NCBI RefSeq assembly: GCF_021398735.1
Contig: NZ_CP090349.1
Location: 431,001-495,000 of the forward strand
Reading direction: 5' to 3'
Length of the DNA stretch: 64,000 nucleotides
Origin: Methylobacterium oryzae
GTDB lineage: Bacteria > Pseudomonadota > Alphaproteobacteria > Rhizobiales > Beijerinckiaceae
Positions 6,714 to 15,106 of this stretch are shown in pieces. Position 1 is the first letter of the stretch, and each line of letters opens with the position of its first letter. The position numbers were made by a program, and so were the translations under genes. Under the pieces are notes generated by a model. That model made no database searches. It saw nothing but the letters and a program-made list of their open reading frames with translations, and was not told the DNA's origin.

Positions 6714-9146
6714 ATGCGTCTGATCCTCCGTTTCTTTGGGATCCTGTTCAGCGCCGCCGCGGTGCTGTTCGTGGTCGGCGCGGCGGTGGGCGGTTACTTC
6801 TACTGGAAGTACAGCCAGGACCTGCCCGACCACGCCGCGCTCTCCAATTACGAGCCGCCGGTGATGACCCGCGTCCACGCGGCGGACGGCTCGCTGCTGG
6901 CCGAGTACGCCCGCGAGCGCCGGCTGTACCTGCCGATCCAGGCGATGCCGAAGATCGTCGTCGCGGCCTTCCTGTCGGCCGAGGACAAGAACTTCTACAA
7001 GCACGGCGGCATCGACCCCGAGGGGATCGTGCGCGCCTTCCTGACCAACGCCAAGTCGGGCAAGCGGCAGGGCGCCTCGACCATCACCCAGCAGGTTGCC
7101 AAGAACTTCCTGCTCTCCTCCGAGCAGACCTACGACCGGAAGATCAAGGAGGCGCTGCTCGCGCTCCGGATCGAGGCGGCCTACTCGAAGGACAAGATCC
7201 TCGAGCTCTACCTCAACGAGATCTTCCTCGGCACGATCGTGCCCGGCCGCAACCTGCACGGCGTCGCGGCCGCGGCGCTCGACTATTTCGGCAAGTCGGT
7301 CCACGAGCTGACCATCAACGAGGCGGCCTACCTCGCCGCCCTGCCGAAGGGGCCGAACAACTACCACCCCTACCGCAAGACCCAGGCGGCCCTCGACCGC
7401 CGCAACGAGATCATCCGCCTGATGGCGGAGAACGGCTACATCACCCGGGAGGAGGCGGAGTCCGCCAAGAAGATGCCGCTCGGCGTCAACCCGCGCGTCG
7501 CCTTCCCGAACGCCGCCAACGCCAACTACTTCACCGAGGAGGTCCGCCGCGAGATCTCCGAGCGCTACGGCGAGAAGAAGCTCTACGAGGGCGGCCTCTC
7601 GGTGCGCACGACCCTCGACCCGAAGATGCAGGCCTGGGCCCGCAAGGCGCTGGTCGACGGCCTCGTGCGCTACGACCAGGCTCATGGCTGGCGCGGTCCG
7701 GTCACCAAGGTCGACCTGACCGGACGCGACTGGGGCATGGCGGCGGCCGAGGTTCCGGCGCTCGGCGACGTGGCGCCCTGGCGGCTCGCCGTGGTGCTGG
7801 GCAACGGCGGCGGCGGCGTGCAGATCGGCCTGCAGCCCCGGCGCGAGGCCTCCGGCCAGGTCGGCAAAGACCGCGAGACCGGCGTGATCGTCCCCGAGGG
7901 CATGCGCTGGGCCGGCCGCGCCAATCTCCAGCCCGGCGACATGGTCTATGTCGAGGCGATGGACGGCGGCCGCGGCCAGTTCCGCCTGCGCCAGAAGCCC
8001 GAGGTCTCGGGCGCCATCGTGGCCATGGACCCGAACACGGGCCGCGTGCACGCGATGGTCGGCGGCTTCTCGTACGACGAGTCCGAGTTCAACCGCGCCA
8101 CCCAGGCGATGCGCCAGCCCGGCTCCTCGTTCAAGCCGATCGTCTACTCGGCGGCGCTGGACAACGGCTACACCCCCGCCTCGATCATCCAGGACACCCC
8201 GATCACCATCGAGGCCGGCCCCGGCCAGGAGGCCTGGACGCCCTCGAACTACGACGGCAAGTCGGGCGGCCCGCACACCCTGCGCTACGGCATCGAGCAC
8301 TCGAAGAACCTGATGACGGTCCGGCTCGCCAAGGATGTCGGCATGCCGCTCATCGCCGAGTACGCCCGCCGCTTCGGCGTCTACGACGACATGCTGCCGG
8401 TGCTGCCCATGTCGCTCGGCGCGGGCGAGACCACGGTCATGCGCATGGTCACCGCCTACTCGATGCTGGCCAACGGCGGCCGGCGCATCCGGCCGACCTT
8501 GATCGACCGGATCCAGGACCGCATCGGCGAGACGATCTACCGGCACGACAACCGCAAGTGCATCGGCTGCGACGCCGAGAAGTGGTCGGGCCAGGACGAG
8601 CCGAAGCTGGTGGACGATTCCGAGCAGGTGCTCGACCCGCTGACCGCCTACCAGATGGTCTCGATCATGGAGGGCGTGGTCCAGCGCGGCACCGCCACGA
8701 TCCTGAAGCAGATCGGCAAGCCGCTCGCCGGTAAGACCGGCACGACGAACGACGCCAAGGACGCGTGGTTCGTGGGCTTCTCGCCGGACTTGGCGGTCGG
8801 CATCTATATCGGCTTCGACAAGCCCCGCTCGCTCGGCGACCGCGCCACCGGCGGCGGCCTGGCGGCGCCGATCGCCCTGGAGTTCCTGAAGACGGCCCTC
8901 AAGGACAAGCCGCCGACGCCGTTCCGCGTGCCCCCGGGCATCAAGCTGATCCGCATCAACCTCGCGAGCGGCACCCGCGCCGGCTCGGGGGAGGGCGCCG
9001 GGACGATCCTGGAGGCGTTCAAGCCGGGCACCGCGCCGCCGGATTCCTACTCGGCGCCGTCCTCCGGCGGCGGCGGCCAGGCGGCCGCCCCGGCGGCGGT
9101 CGCGCCCGATCCCGACCGGGCCGCTCAGGCCGGCGGATTGTACTGA
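6714..9146 (+). CDS. mrcA: penicillin-binding protein 1A (bifunctional transglycosylase/transpeptidase)
   Basis: An 810-residue class A PBP that polymerises glycan strands and cross-links peptides on the periplasmic side of the inner membrane. A short cytoplasmic start is followed by one membrane anchor (about 5-30). The GT51 transglycosylase domain has the catalytic Glu in LSAEDKNFYKH and the motif QGASTITQQVAKN. An OB-like insert follows. The transpeptidase domain has the Ser-x-x-Lys motif in GSSFKP (near 470) and KTGTTNDAKD. The C-terminus is a Gly/Ala/Pro-rich tail. Length and motif order are those of PBP1A. The stop is followed by a hairpin terminator. Confidence 0.96.
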   Translation: MRLILRFFGILFSAAAVLFVVGAAVGGYFYWKYSQDLPDHAALSNYEPPVMTRVHAADGSLLAEYARERRLYLPIQAMPKIVVAAFLSAEDKNFYKHGGIDPEGIVRAFLTNAKSGKRQGASTITQQVAKNFLLSSEQTYDRKIKEALLALRIEAAYSKDKILELYLNEIFLGTIVPGRNLHGVAAAALDYFGKSVHELTINEAAYLAALPKGPNNYHPYRKTQAALDRRNEIIRLMAENGYITREEAESAKKMPLGVNPRVAFPNAANANYFTEEVRREISERYGEKKLYEGGLSVRTTLDPKMQAWARKALVDGLVRYDQAHGWRGPVTKVDLTGRDWGMAAAEVPALGDVAPWRLAVVLGNGGGGVQIGLQPRREASGQVGKDRETGVIVPEGMRWAGRANLQPGDMVYVEAMDGGRGQFRLRQKPEVSGAIVAMDPNTGRVHAMVGGFSYDESEFNRATQAMRQPGSSFKPIVYSAALDNGYTPASIIQDTPITIEAGPGQEAWTPSNYDGKSGGPHTLRYGIEHSKNLMTVRLAKDVGMPLIAEYARRFGVYDDMLPVLPMSLGAGETTVMRMVTAYSMLANGGRRIRPTLIDRIQDRIGETIYRHDNRKCIGCDAEKWSGQDEPKLVDDSEQVLDPLTAYQMVSIMEGVVQRGTATILKQIGKPLAGKTGTTNDAKDAWFVGFSPDLAVGIYIGFDKPRSLGDRATGGGLAAPIALEFLKTALKDKPPTPFRVPPGIKLIRINLASGTRAGSGEGAGTILEAFKPGTAPPDSYSAPSSGGGGQAAAPAAVAPDPDRAAQAGGLY

Positions 9147-9189
9147 GGCGGCTCGCCCCGCCCAGCCGCTGTCAGCCGAGATCGCTCTC

Positions 9190-9222
9190 AGCCCAGGTCG
9201 GGTCCGCCCGGCCTGGGCTTTC
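9190..9222 (+). terminator. rho-independent type terminator after PBP1A
   Basis: AGCCCAGG at 9190-9197 pairs with CCTGGGCT at 9212-9219, with an inner CGGG/CCCG stem, followed by TTTCG. The T-run is short. Confidence 0.7.
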
Positions 9223-9420
9223 GCGTTACGGATCCGGGGCGACGGTGCGACGGACGGGTCATCGCCGGGGCGAGAGGCCCGCGATCGCGACCGGCGCCGT
9301 CCGGGATCGCGCAGCTTTGCCCGAAGGGCCGGAAGGTGCGGCGGCCAAGTTCGCGCGGGCCGTTCTCGGGCGAGACCCGCCCCTCGGCACCGACCAGCGT
9401 CGCGCTCCGCAGGCGCACAG

Positions 9421-9521
9421 AAAAAAGCCGCCCCGGAGGGAGCGGCTCGAGGAGTCATCAGGGAGGCATCAAAACAGAGCGGACAAACATGTCCAACTCG
9501 ACATCCAGATCACTGGATGCC
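9421..9521 (-). ncRNA. candidate small RNA with anti-Shine-Dalgarno linker, divergent third copy
   Basis: Read on the minus strand, the order is as follows. A hairpin CATCCAG-TGAT-CTGGATG covers 9500-9521 (outer pairs G-C and G-U). A second hairpin GGACA-4 nt-TGTCC covers 9481-9494. Then comes a single-stranded stretch with CCTCCCT (9460-9466) and GACTCC. A terminator stem AGCCGC/GCGGCT (9426-9447) runs into six Ts. This is the same order of elements as in the two well-matched copies at 36903-36995 and 49478-49567, although the sequence is only partly similar. It starts 57 bases after the purQ stop on the same strand, so it could alternatively be the purQ 3' UTR and terminator. Confidence 0.45.
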
Positions 9522-9577
9522 TGTTTATGCCTCGAAAACCTTAATGCGGAGTTAAGGTGTGTTCTCTCCCGTCGATC

Positions 9578-10258
9578 TCAGGCCGCCAGACTGTCGAAAA
9601 GCCCGCGCCCGTCGGTCCCGCCGACCAGATCCTCGACGAAGTTCTCCGGGTGCGGCATCATCCCGAGGACGTTCCCGGTCTCCGACAGGACGCCCGCGAT
9701 GGCGTTGAGGGAGCCGTTGCGGTTCGCCTCGACGGTGATCGCCCCGGTCGCGTCGCAGTAGCGGAAGGCGACCCGGCCCTCGCCCTCGATCCGCGCCAGC
9801 GCCTCGGGATCGGCGAAGTAGTTGCCTTCGCCGTGGGCGACGCAGACGTCGATCACCTGACCCTGAGTGTAGGCGCTGGTGAAGCGGGTGTCGGTGCGCT
9901 CCACCCGGAGCGTCTGCCGGTGGCAGATGAAGCGCCGGTCGATGTTGCGCATCAGCACGCCGGGCAGCAGGCCCGATTCGCACAGGATCTGGAAGCCGTT
10001 GCAGATACCGAGCACGAGGCCGCCGCGGGCCGCGTGGGCCCGGACCGCGTCCATGGCGGCGGCCCGGCCGGCGATGGCGCCGCAGCGCAGGTAGTCGCCG
10101 TACGAGAAGCCGCCGGGCAGGACGGCGAGGTCGGTGCCGGCGGGGAGCGCGTGGTCCGCGTGCCAGACGAGGCTCACCTGCGCGCCGGAGCGCCGCAGGG
10201 CCCGGACGACGTCCGACTCGCGGTTGGAACCCGGGAAGACGACGACCGCGGCGTGCAT
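9578..10258 (-). CDS. purQ: phosphoribosylformylglycinamidine synthase, glutaminase subunit PurQ
   Basis: A 226-residue class I glutamine amidotransferase. It supplies ammonia to PurL in the fourth step of purine synthesis (FGAR to FGAM). The nucleophile is the Cys in GICNGFQ, and the His-Glu pair lies in MPHPENF. VFPGSNRESD at the start and PGGFSYGDYLRCGA are diagnostic of PurQ. The start codon overlaps the purS stop by one base (TGATG), so the two are translationally coupled. The large subunit PurL is not in the window. Confidence 0.97.
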   Translation of the reverse strand: MHAAVVVFPGSNRESDVVRALRRSGAQVSLVWHADHALPAGTDLAVLPGGFSYGDYLRCGAIAGRAAAMDAVRAHAARGGLVLGICNGFQILCESGLLPGVLMRNIDRRFICHRQTLRVERTDTRFTSAYTQGQVIDVCVAHGEGNYFADPEALARIEGEGRVAFRYCDATGAITVEANRNGSLNAIAGVLSETGNVLGMMPHPENFVEDLVGGTDGRGLFDSLAA

Positions 10259-10497
10259 CAGAGGATCTCGATCGCGTAGTTCTCGACGACGGTGTTGGCT
10301 AGGAGCTTCTCGCAGGCCGTGCGCAGCGTCGCCTCGGCGGCGGCGCCGTCGGCTGCCGACACCTCGATGTCGAAGACCTTGCCCTGACGGACGCCGTCGA
10401 CGCCCTCGATGCCGAGGGACCTGAGGGCGGCCTCGATCGCCTTGCCCTGCGGGTCCAGCACACCGGTCTTCAGGGTGACGATGATACGGGCTTTCAT
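10258..10497 (-). CDS. purS: phosphoribosylformylglycinamidine synthase subunit PurS
   Basis: A 79-residue PurS subunit, needed in bacteria with a split FGAM synthase to bridge PurL and PurQ. The family opening KARIIVTLKTGVLDPQGKAI and the segment VRQGKVFDIEV are clear, and the length is typical. It is the first gene of a purS-purQ pair on the minus strand, with a one-base overlap to purQ. The upstream 176 bases show no obvious promoter or purine riboswitch; expression may come from a more upstream gene in other genomes, but here the preceding minus-strand gene is a small membrane protein. Confidence 0.96.
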   Translation of the reverse strand: MKARIIVTLKTGVLDPQGKAIEAALRSLGIEGVDGVRQGKVFDIEVSAADGAAAEATLRTACEKLLANTVVENYAIEIL

Positions 10498-10673
10498 GGA
10501 TCTACGGGTCTCACGCGTGTCGGGACGGGGGTGTGACCTGCGACAACGTCACACAGACCGTCGCCGGTCGCTTCTAACAGGAAGGCCGGCGCACTGTCGA
10601 ACACGCCGCACGCATAGGGATCATTCCGCTGCTGGATGCAACTTGAACGGAAAAGTCGCCCGTGCGCGCTCGT

Positions 10674-10913
10674 TCAGCGATGCGCCGCCGGAGCCGGGCC
10701 CCGCAGGGGCTCGATGCTGGTCGCCCGGCGCCAGAGCTGGAGCATGATCCAGGCCGCGAACAGGCTGAACAGCCCCATCAGGACGTGCCCGACCCGGTCG
10801 CCGAGATCGAAGATGCCCGCGATGGCCCAGCCCGCCGCGATGGCCACGGCGAAGACCTCGGTGCCGACGAGGACCATCATGCTGATGATGGTGATGGCGT
10901 TGCGCCCGTTCAC
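10674..10913 (-). CDS. small two-helix inner membrane protein
   Basis: A 79-residue protein with a GTG start and two predicted membrane helices: about 8-33 (TIISMMVLVGTEVFAVAIAA) and about 42-62 (VGHVLMGLFSLFAAWIMLQL). A short basic Pro/Ala-rich tail follows. I do not recognise a named family. It lies between purS and the regBA pair on the same strand, with gaps of 176 and 114 bases, so it may have its own promoter. Confidence 0.65.
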   Translation of the reverse strand: MNGRNAITIISMMVLVGTEVFAVAIAAGWAIAGIFDLGDRVGHVLMGLFSLFAAWIMLQLWRRATSIEPLRGPAPAAHR

Positions 10914-11027
10914 GAGATCCGCCCTCGAAAAGATTTCGGGCCCCGGACGAACCGTCCGGGACCCGCGCAGCTAGCCCACAGAGGCGGGGCGATGCAACCG
11001 ACCGGACGGCGCCGGAGCGGTCCGGCC

Positions 11028-11627
11028 TCAGCGCGGCGCGCGCTTGGCCAAGATCCGCTGCAGGGTCCGCCGATGCATGTTGAGGCGCCGGGCGGTCTCG
11101 CTGACGTTGCGGCTGCACAGCTCGTAGACGCGCTGGATGTGCTCCCAGCGGACCCGGTCGGCCGACATCGGGTTCTCGGGCGGGTCGGCCCGCTCGCCCG
11201 GCTGCGCCATCAGCGTGCCGTGGATCTCGTCGGCGTCGGCGGGCTTGGCGAGGTAGTCGAAGGCGCCGAGCTTCACCGCGGTGACCGCGGTGGCGATGTT
11301 GCCGTAGCCGGTGAGGATCACGCCGCGGGCCTCGGGCCGGCGCTCCTTGAGGCGGGCGATCACGTCGAGGCCATTGCCGTCGCCGAGGCGCATGTCGATC
11401 ACCGCGAAGGCGGGCGCGCGCGCCTCGACGGCGGAGACGCCGTCCGCGACGCTGTCGGCCACCTGCACATGGTAGCCGCGGCTCTCCATGGCGCGCGCGA
11501 GGCGGGTCTGGAAGGGCTTGTCGTCGTCGACGATCAGCAGGCTGCGGTCGGAGAAGGCGGCCAGCGGATCGGCATCGTTGATCACGGCGGGGTCGGTCGC
11601 CGCCGAGGTCCCGGGCTGCGTGAGCAT
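11028..11627 (-). CDS. regA: RegA/ActR/PrrA-type redox response regulator
   Basis: A 199-residue response regulator of the RegA/ActR/PrrA group. These regulators activate genes for respiration, carbon fixation and other redox balancing functions when the quinone pool is reduced. The receiver domain (about 25-145) has the DDD acidic pocket, phospho-acceptor Asp78 in VIDMRLGDGNG and the Lys of LAKPAD. A linker leads to the short Fis-type helix-turn-helix, ETARRLNMHRRTLQRILAKR, that is nearly invariant in this family. The ATG start has AAAGGAG seven bases upstream. It follows the kinase gene by 46 bases on the same strand, which fits co-transcription. Confidence 0.93.
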   Translation of the reverse strand: MLTQPGTSAATDPAVINDADPLAAFSDRSLLIVDDDKPFQTRLARAMESRGYHVQVADSVADGVSAVEARAPAFAVIDMRLGDGNGLDVIARLKERRPEARGVILTGYGNIATAVTAVKLGAFDYLAKPADADEIHGTLMAQPGERADPPENPMSADRVRWEHIQRVYELCSRNVSETARRLNMHRRTLQRILAKRAPR

Positions 11628-11673
11628 CCGGCACTCCTTTCGGGTTTTCGTCGTCGGGTTCTTGGTCTGTCCC

Positions 11674-13065
11674 TCATATAGGTACGGCATCGCCCGGTGG
11701 CAGGGGGGCGCGGATACTGAGTTCCGGAGAATGTCGCGGCGCGGCGCCGCGCTCGAAGATGTGGCGGGCCCAGGAGACGCGCACGATCGCCCCGTGGGCG
11801 TCCGGCGCCGCGACGTTCATCAGGGCGAGCTGCGCTCCCGAGCGCTCGATCAGGGTCTTGGCGATGAACAGCCCGAGGCCGAGGCCGGCCCCCACGGTGC
11901 CGCCGGATTGCGGCCGGTCGTGGCTGCGGGTGGTCACGTAGGGCTCGCCCGCCCGCAGCAGCACCTCGCTGGAGAAGCCCGGGCCGTCGTCGCGGATCTC
12001 GATCCAGACCCGGTCGGGCGTCCAGCGCCCCTCGACGGTGACGCCGGCCTCGGCGAAGTCGACGGCGTTGTCGAGGATGTTGGCGAGCCCGAACATGACG
12101 CCCGGGTTGCGCCGGCAGGCCGGCTCCGGCCCCTCGCCGGCGCTGGTGACGGCGAGGGCAGCGCCGAGTGCCCGCTGCGGCGCCACCAGCTCCTCCACGA
12201 GGTGGCTGAACGTCACCGTCTCCAGGAAGCCGGCCCCGGCCCCGTCCCCGTCGAGGGAGGTCAGCTTGCCGAGGATGCCGCGGCAGCGGTCGACCTGCTC
12301 GCGCAGCAGGTTGAGATCCTCCGCCACCGCCGGCGAGGCGGTGGGGCCGAGCTGGCGGATCAGCTCCTTGGTCACCACCATGATCGTGCCCAGCGGTGTG
12401 CCCAATTCGTGGGCAGCCGCGGCCGCGAGCCCGTCGAGCTGCGACAGGTGCTGCTCGCGGGCGAGCACCAGCTCGGTGGCGGCGAGCGCCTGGGCGAGGA
12501 GCCGGGTCTCCTCGGCGACCCGCCATGCGTAGACGCCCGTGAAGGCGGTGCCGAGCAGGATCGCGGTCCAGACGCCGGAGACGTACAGGAACGGCAGCTC
12601 GATCCGCCCGTCCGCGAACCAGGGCAGGGGCCGGTGCACCAGGGCGAGCAGCGTCGCGAGGCCCACCGCCAGGAGGCCCAGCGCCAGGGTCCGCTCGGGG
12701 GGTAGGGCGGTGGCGGAGATCAGCACCGGGGCGAGGAACAGCAGCGAGAACGGGTTCTGGAGCCCGCCCGTGAGGAACAGCAGGGCCGCGAGCTGCACGA
12801 TGTCGAAGGCGAGGAGCAGGGCCGCGGAATCGTCGCTGAGCCGGTAGCTCGCCGGGAAGCGGATCCGCAGGGCGAGGTTCAGCCAGGACGAGGTGGCGAT
12901 CACCAGGAAGCACCAGCCGAACGGCAGCGGCAGGCCGAGGCCGAACTGCGCCCCGACGACCGCCGCGCTCTGGCCCGTGATGGCGAGCCAGCGCAGGCGG
13001 ACGAAGGTGTCGAGCCGCAGGTGTCGCGCGTCGCGACCGAGGCCGCTGAGATCGGTATCGGGCAT
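11674..13065 (-). CDS. regB: RegB/ActS/PrrB-type redox sensor histidine kinase
   Basis: A 463-residue membrane kinase. The N-terminal half has about six membrane helices with the quinone-binding motif GGLQNPF (residues 100-106). The H-box is AAAAAHELGTPLGT with phospho-acceptor His219. Cys261 in VDRCRG lies about 42 residues after the His and corresponds to the redox-active cysteine described in RegB. The ATP-binding domain has the N-box NILDNAVDFA and the G-boxes DDGPGF and GLGLGLFIAK. It is the cognate partner of the adjacent response regulator. Together they sense the redox state of the quinone pool and phosphorylate RegA. The next gene upstream, in the opposite direction, is phaZ. Confidence 0.94.
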   Translation of the reverse strand: MPDTDLSGLGRDARHLRLDTFVRLRWLAITGQSAAVVGAQFGLGLPLPFGWCFLVIATSSWLNLALRIRFPASYRLSDDSAALLLAFDIVQLAALLFLTGGLQNPFSLLFLAPVLISATALPPERTLALGLLAVGLATLLALVHRPLPWFADGRIELPFLYVSGVWTAILLGTAFTGVYAWRVAEETRLLAQALAATELVLAREQHLSQLDGLAAAAAHELGTPLGTIMVVTKELIRQLGPTASPAVAEDLNLLREQVDRCRGILGKLTSLDGDGAGAGFLETVTFSHLVEELVAPQRALGAALAVTSAGEGPEPACRRNPGVMFGLANILDNAVDFAEAGVTVEGRWTPDRVWIEIRDDGPGFSSEVLLRAGEPYVTTRSHDRPQSGGTVGAGLGLGLFIAKTLIERSGAQLALMNVAAPDAHGAIVRVSWARHIFERGAAPRHSPELSIRAPLPPGDAVPI

Positions 13066-13347
13066 GGGCTGTAACGGGCTGTATCGGTGCGTCGCCGGAC
13101 GGACCCGCCGGCGCGGCGTCCCGTGGACTCCCTTCGCATGACGCGGCGATGGGAATCCCGGCTCACCGCCCCGGACACGTCGTCGCTGGCGGACGATCGC
13201 CCGCGGACGTGGTCACAGGCAAGTCGCCGCAGCTCCGGGATGTTCCGCCCGCGTTCAGGGTGGAGCATTATCCTACCGACTCGGGTTGCAGGGGGTATGG
13301 GCCGCGCGGCTCGATGCCCGCGGCCGGAGCGAGACCGCGAGGTGACG

Positions 13348-14625
13348 ATGCTGCTGGCCTATTCCCTGTACGAGGGCGCGCGCGCCCTGATGGCACCCGC
13401 CCGCGTCGCCGCCGACCTCACCCGCTACGGGCTGCAGATGCCGGGCAATCCCCTGGCCTACGGACCCTACGCCCGCGCGGTCAGCGCCGGCTGCGAGATG
13501 TTCGAGCGCGTCACCCGCCAGTACGGCAAGCCCGCCTTCGGCTTCACCGAGACGGTGGTGGACGGCGCGGCGGTCCCGGTCACCGAGCGGGTGGTCTGGG
13601 AGCGGCCGTTCTGCCGCCTGATCGCCTTCGACCGCGCGTTCCCGGCGGCCCCCGCGGAGCCGCAGCCCAAGCTGCTGATCGTCGCGCCGATGTCGGGGCA
13701 CTACGCCACGCTGCTGCGCGGCACCGTCGAGGCGATGCTGCCGAACCACCGGGTGTTCATCACCGACTGGACCGACGCCCGGATGGTGCCGCTCTTCGCG
13801 GGCCAGTTCGATCTCGACGACTACATCGACTACCTGCAGGAGATGTTCGCGGTCCTCGGGCCGGACCTGCACGTCATGGCGGTGTGCCAGCCGGCGGTGC
13901 CGGTCTTCGCCGCGGTGGCGCTGATGGAGGCGGCCGACGAGCCGGCGGTGCCGACCTCCATGACCTTGATGGGCGGCCCGATCGACACCCGCCGCTCGCC
14001 CACCGCGGTGAACTGCCTCGCGCAGGAGCGTGGCCAGAAGTGGTTCGAGCAGAACACGATCAGCCTCGTGCCGCCGATCTACCCGGGCGCCTGGCGCCGG
14101 GTCTATCCGGGCTTCCTGCAGCTGTCGGGCTTCATGGCGATGAACCTCGACCGCCACGTCACCGCCCATTCGGACATGTTCGACCATCTGGTGACGGGCG
14201 ACGGCGACTCGGCCGAGAAGCACCGCGAGTTCTACGACGAGTACCTCGCCGTGATGGACCTGACGGCCGAGTACTACCTCCAGACCGTGCAGACCGTGTT
14301 CGTCGACCACGCCCTGCCGACGGGACAGATGACGCACCGCGGCACGCCGGTCGATCTCGGCGCCATCCGCCGCTGCGCGATCCTGGCGGTCGAGGGCGAG
14401 AACGACGACATCTCCGGCGTCGGCCAGACCAAGGCGGCCCTCGACCTGACGCCGAACCTTCCGGAAGCGCGCAAGGCCTACCACCTCCAGGCCGGCGTCG
14501 GCCATTACGGGGTGTTCAACGGCTCGCGCTACCGGTCGGTGATCGCCCCCCGCATCGCGGCCTTCATCCGCGCCATGCAGGCGGTTCCGGGCGCGCGGGG
14601 CGGCCACCTGCGGCAGGTGGGCTGA
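13348..14625 (+). CDS. phaZ: intracellular polyhydroxybutyrate depolymerase, PhaZ (cysteine type)
   Basis: A 425-residue cytoplasmic enzyme that mobilises stored PHB. It belongs to the PhaZa class, in which the nucleophile is a Cys rather than the Ser of the lipase box: VMAVCQPAVPVFAA, with Cys180. Other family landmarks are APMSGHYATLLRGTV, DWTDARMVP, the Asp of EGENDDISG and the catalytic His of GVGHYGVF. The ATG is chosen because GAGG lies upstream and the family start MLLAYSLYE begins there. Its divergent neighbour is the redox kinase gene regB, and 282 non-coding bases between them carry both promoters. Confidence 0.95.
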   Translation: MLLAYSLYEGARALMAPARVAADLTRYGLQMPGNPLAYGPYARAVSAGCEMFERVTRQYGKPAFGFTETVVDGAAVPVTERVVWERPFCRLIAFDRAFPAAPAEPQPKLLIVAPMSGHYATLLRGTVEAMLPNHRVFITDWTDARMVPLFAGQFDLDDYIDYLQEMFAVLGPDLHVMAVCQPAVPVFAAVALMEAADEPAVPTSMTLMGGPIDTRRSPTAVNCLAQERGQKWFEQNTISLVPPIYPGAWRRVYPGFLQLSGFMAMNLDRHVTAHSDMFDHLVTGDGDSAEKHREFYDEYLAVMDLTAEYYLQTVQTVFVDHALPTGQMTHRGTPVDLGAIRRCAILAVEGENDDISGVGQTKAALDLTPNLPEARKAYHLQAGVGHYGVFNGSRYRSVIAPRIAAFIRAMQAVPGARGGHLRQVG

Positions 14626-15106
14626 GGCGTCCATTCCGGTGCCCGCCGCCCCGGCTGGCCCTCCTCCGCGGGGGGGGGTCGCGGACTCACACAGCGCAGA
14701 CCGAAGGGCGAGGGGATCTCCGGCCTCGCGCTCGATCCCGAGCTGCGAAACGCTGTGCGATCCCGTTTCCGATCGATGATGTCGGCACAGCCGTCATCGC
14801 TGCGCTCGCGATGACGGTGCGGGACATGTCGACCGAGACGCCGCGCGCTCCGCGTTCCTGAATACATAACGCAGTCACGGCCGGGCTGGCGCGGGCCTTG
14901 CGAGACGCGGCCCGTGAGTTCGAGCCGCACCGACACAGCCCCTCTCCATGCCGCCGTCGCCCCGAGGCCGGCGGCGGTGCGGACGCGCGCCCGGACGTCG
15001 TTGTCACCACGGGCCATTGCGCCCGCGCATCAGAACCGTTCAAACTCGCCCGCAAGGTGCGGGCCGGCGACCGATGCTTGAGATCCGCACCGCCAGGGAG
15101 AAGACG
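14626..15106. other. non-coding gap between phaZ and a peptide-binding protein gene
   Basis: These 481 bases hold no convincing gene. They contain a G-run at 14671-14679, a truncated copy of the dispersed palindrome at 14791-14817, and the leader of the downstream operon. No clear -35/-10 pair stands out. Confidence 0.5.
14791..14817. repeat. dispersed palindromic repeat, copy 2 (truncated to one stem-loop)
   Basis: CCGTCATCG and CGATGACGG pair perfectly around a nine-base loop, CTGCGCTCG. The arms equal the outer ends of the longer copies at 53655-53744 and 20905-21001, as if the centre had been deleted. Confidence 0.6.

Noticed and set aside
6375-9458. A long minus-strand open frame (over 1000 codons) opposite the PBP1A gene
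   Set aside because: Its translation is low-complexity, rich in Arg, Gly, Ala and Leu with no domain. It mirrors the codon bias of the PBP1A gene, which has full family motifs. The same applies to other long antisense frames, such as those opposite the first glycosyltransferase, the hybrid kinase and the decarboxylase.
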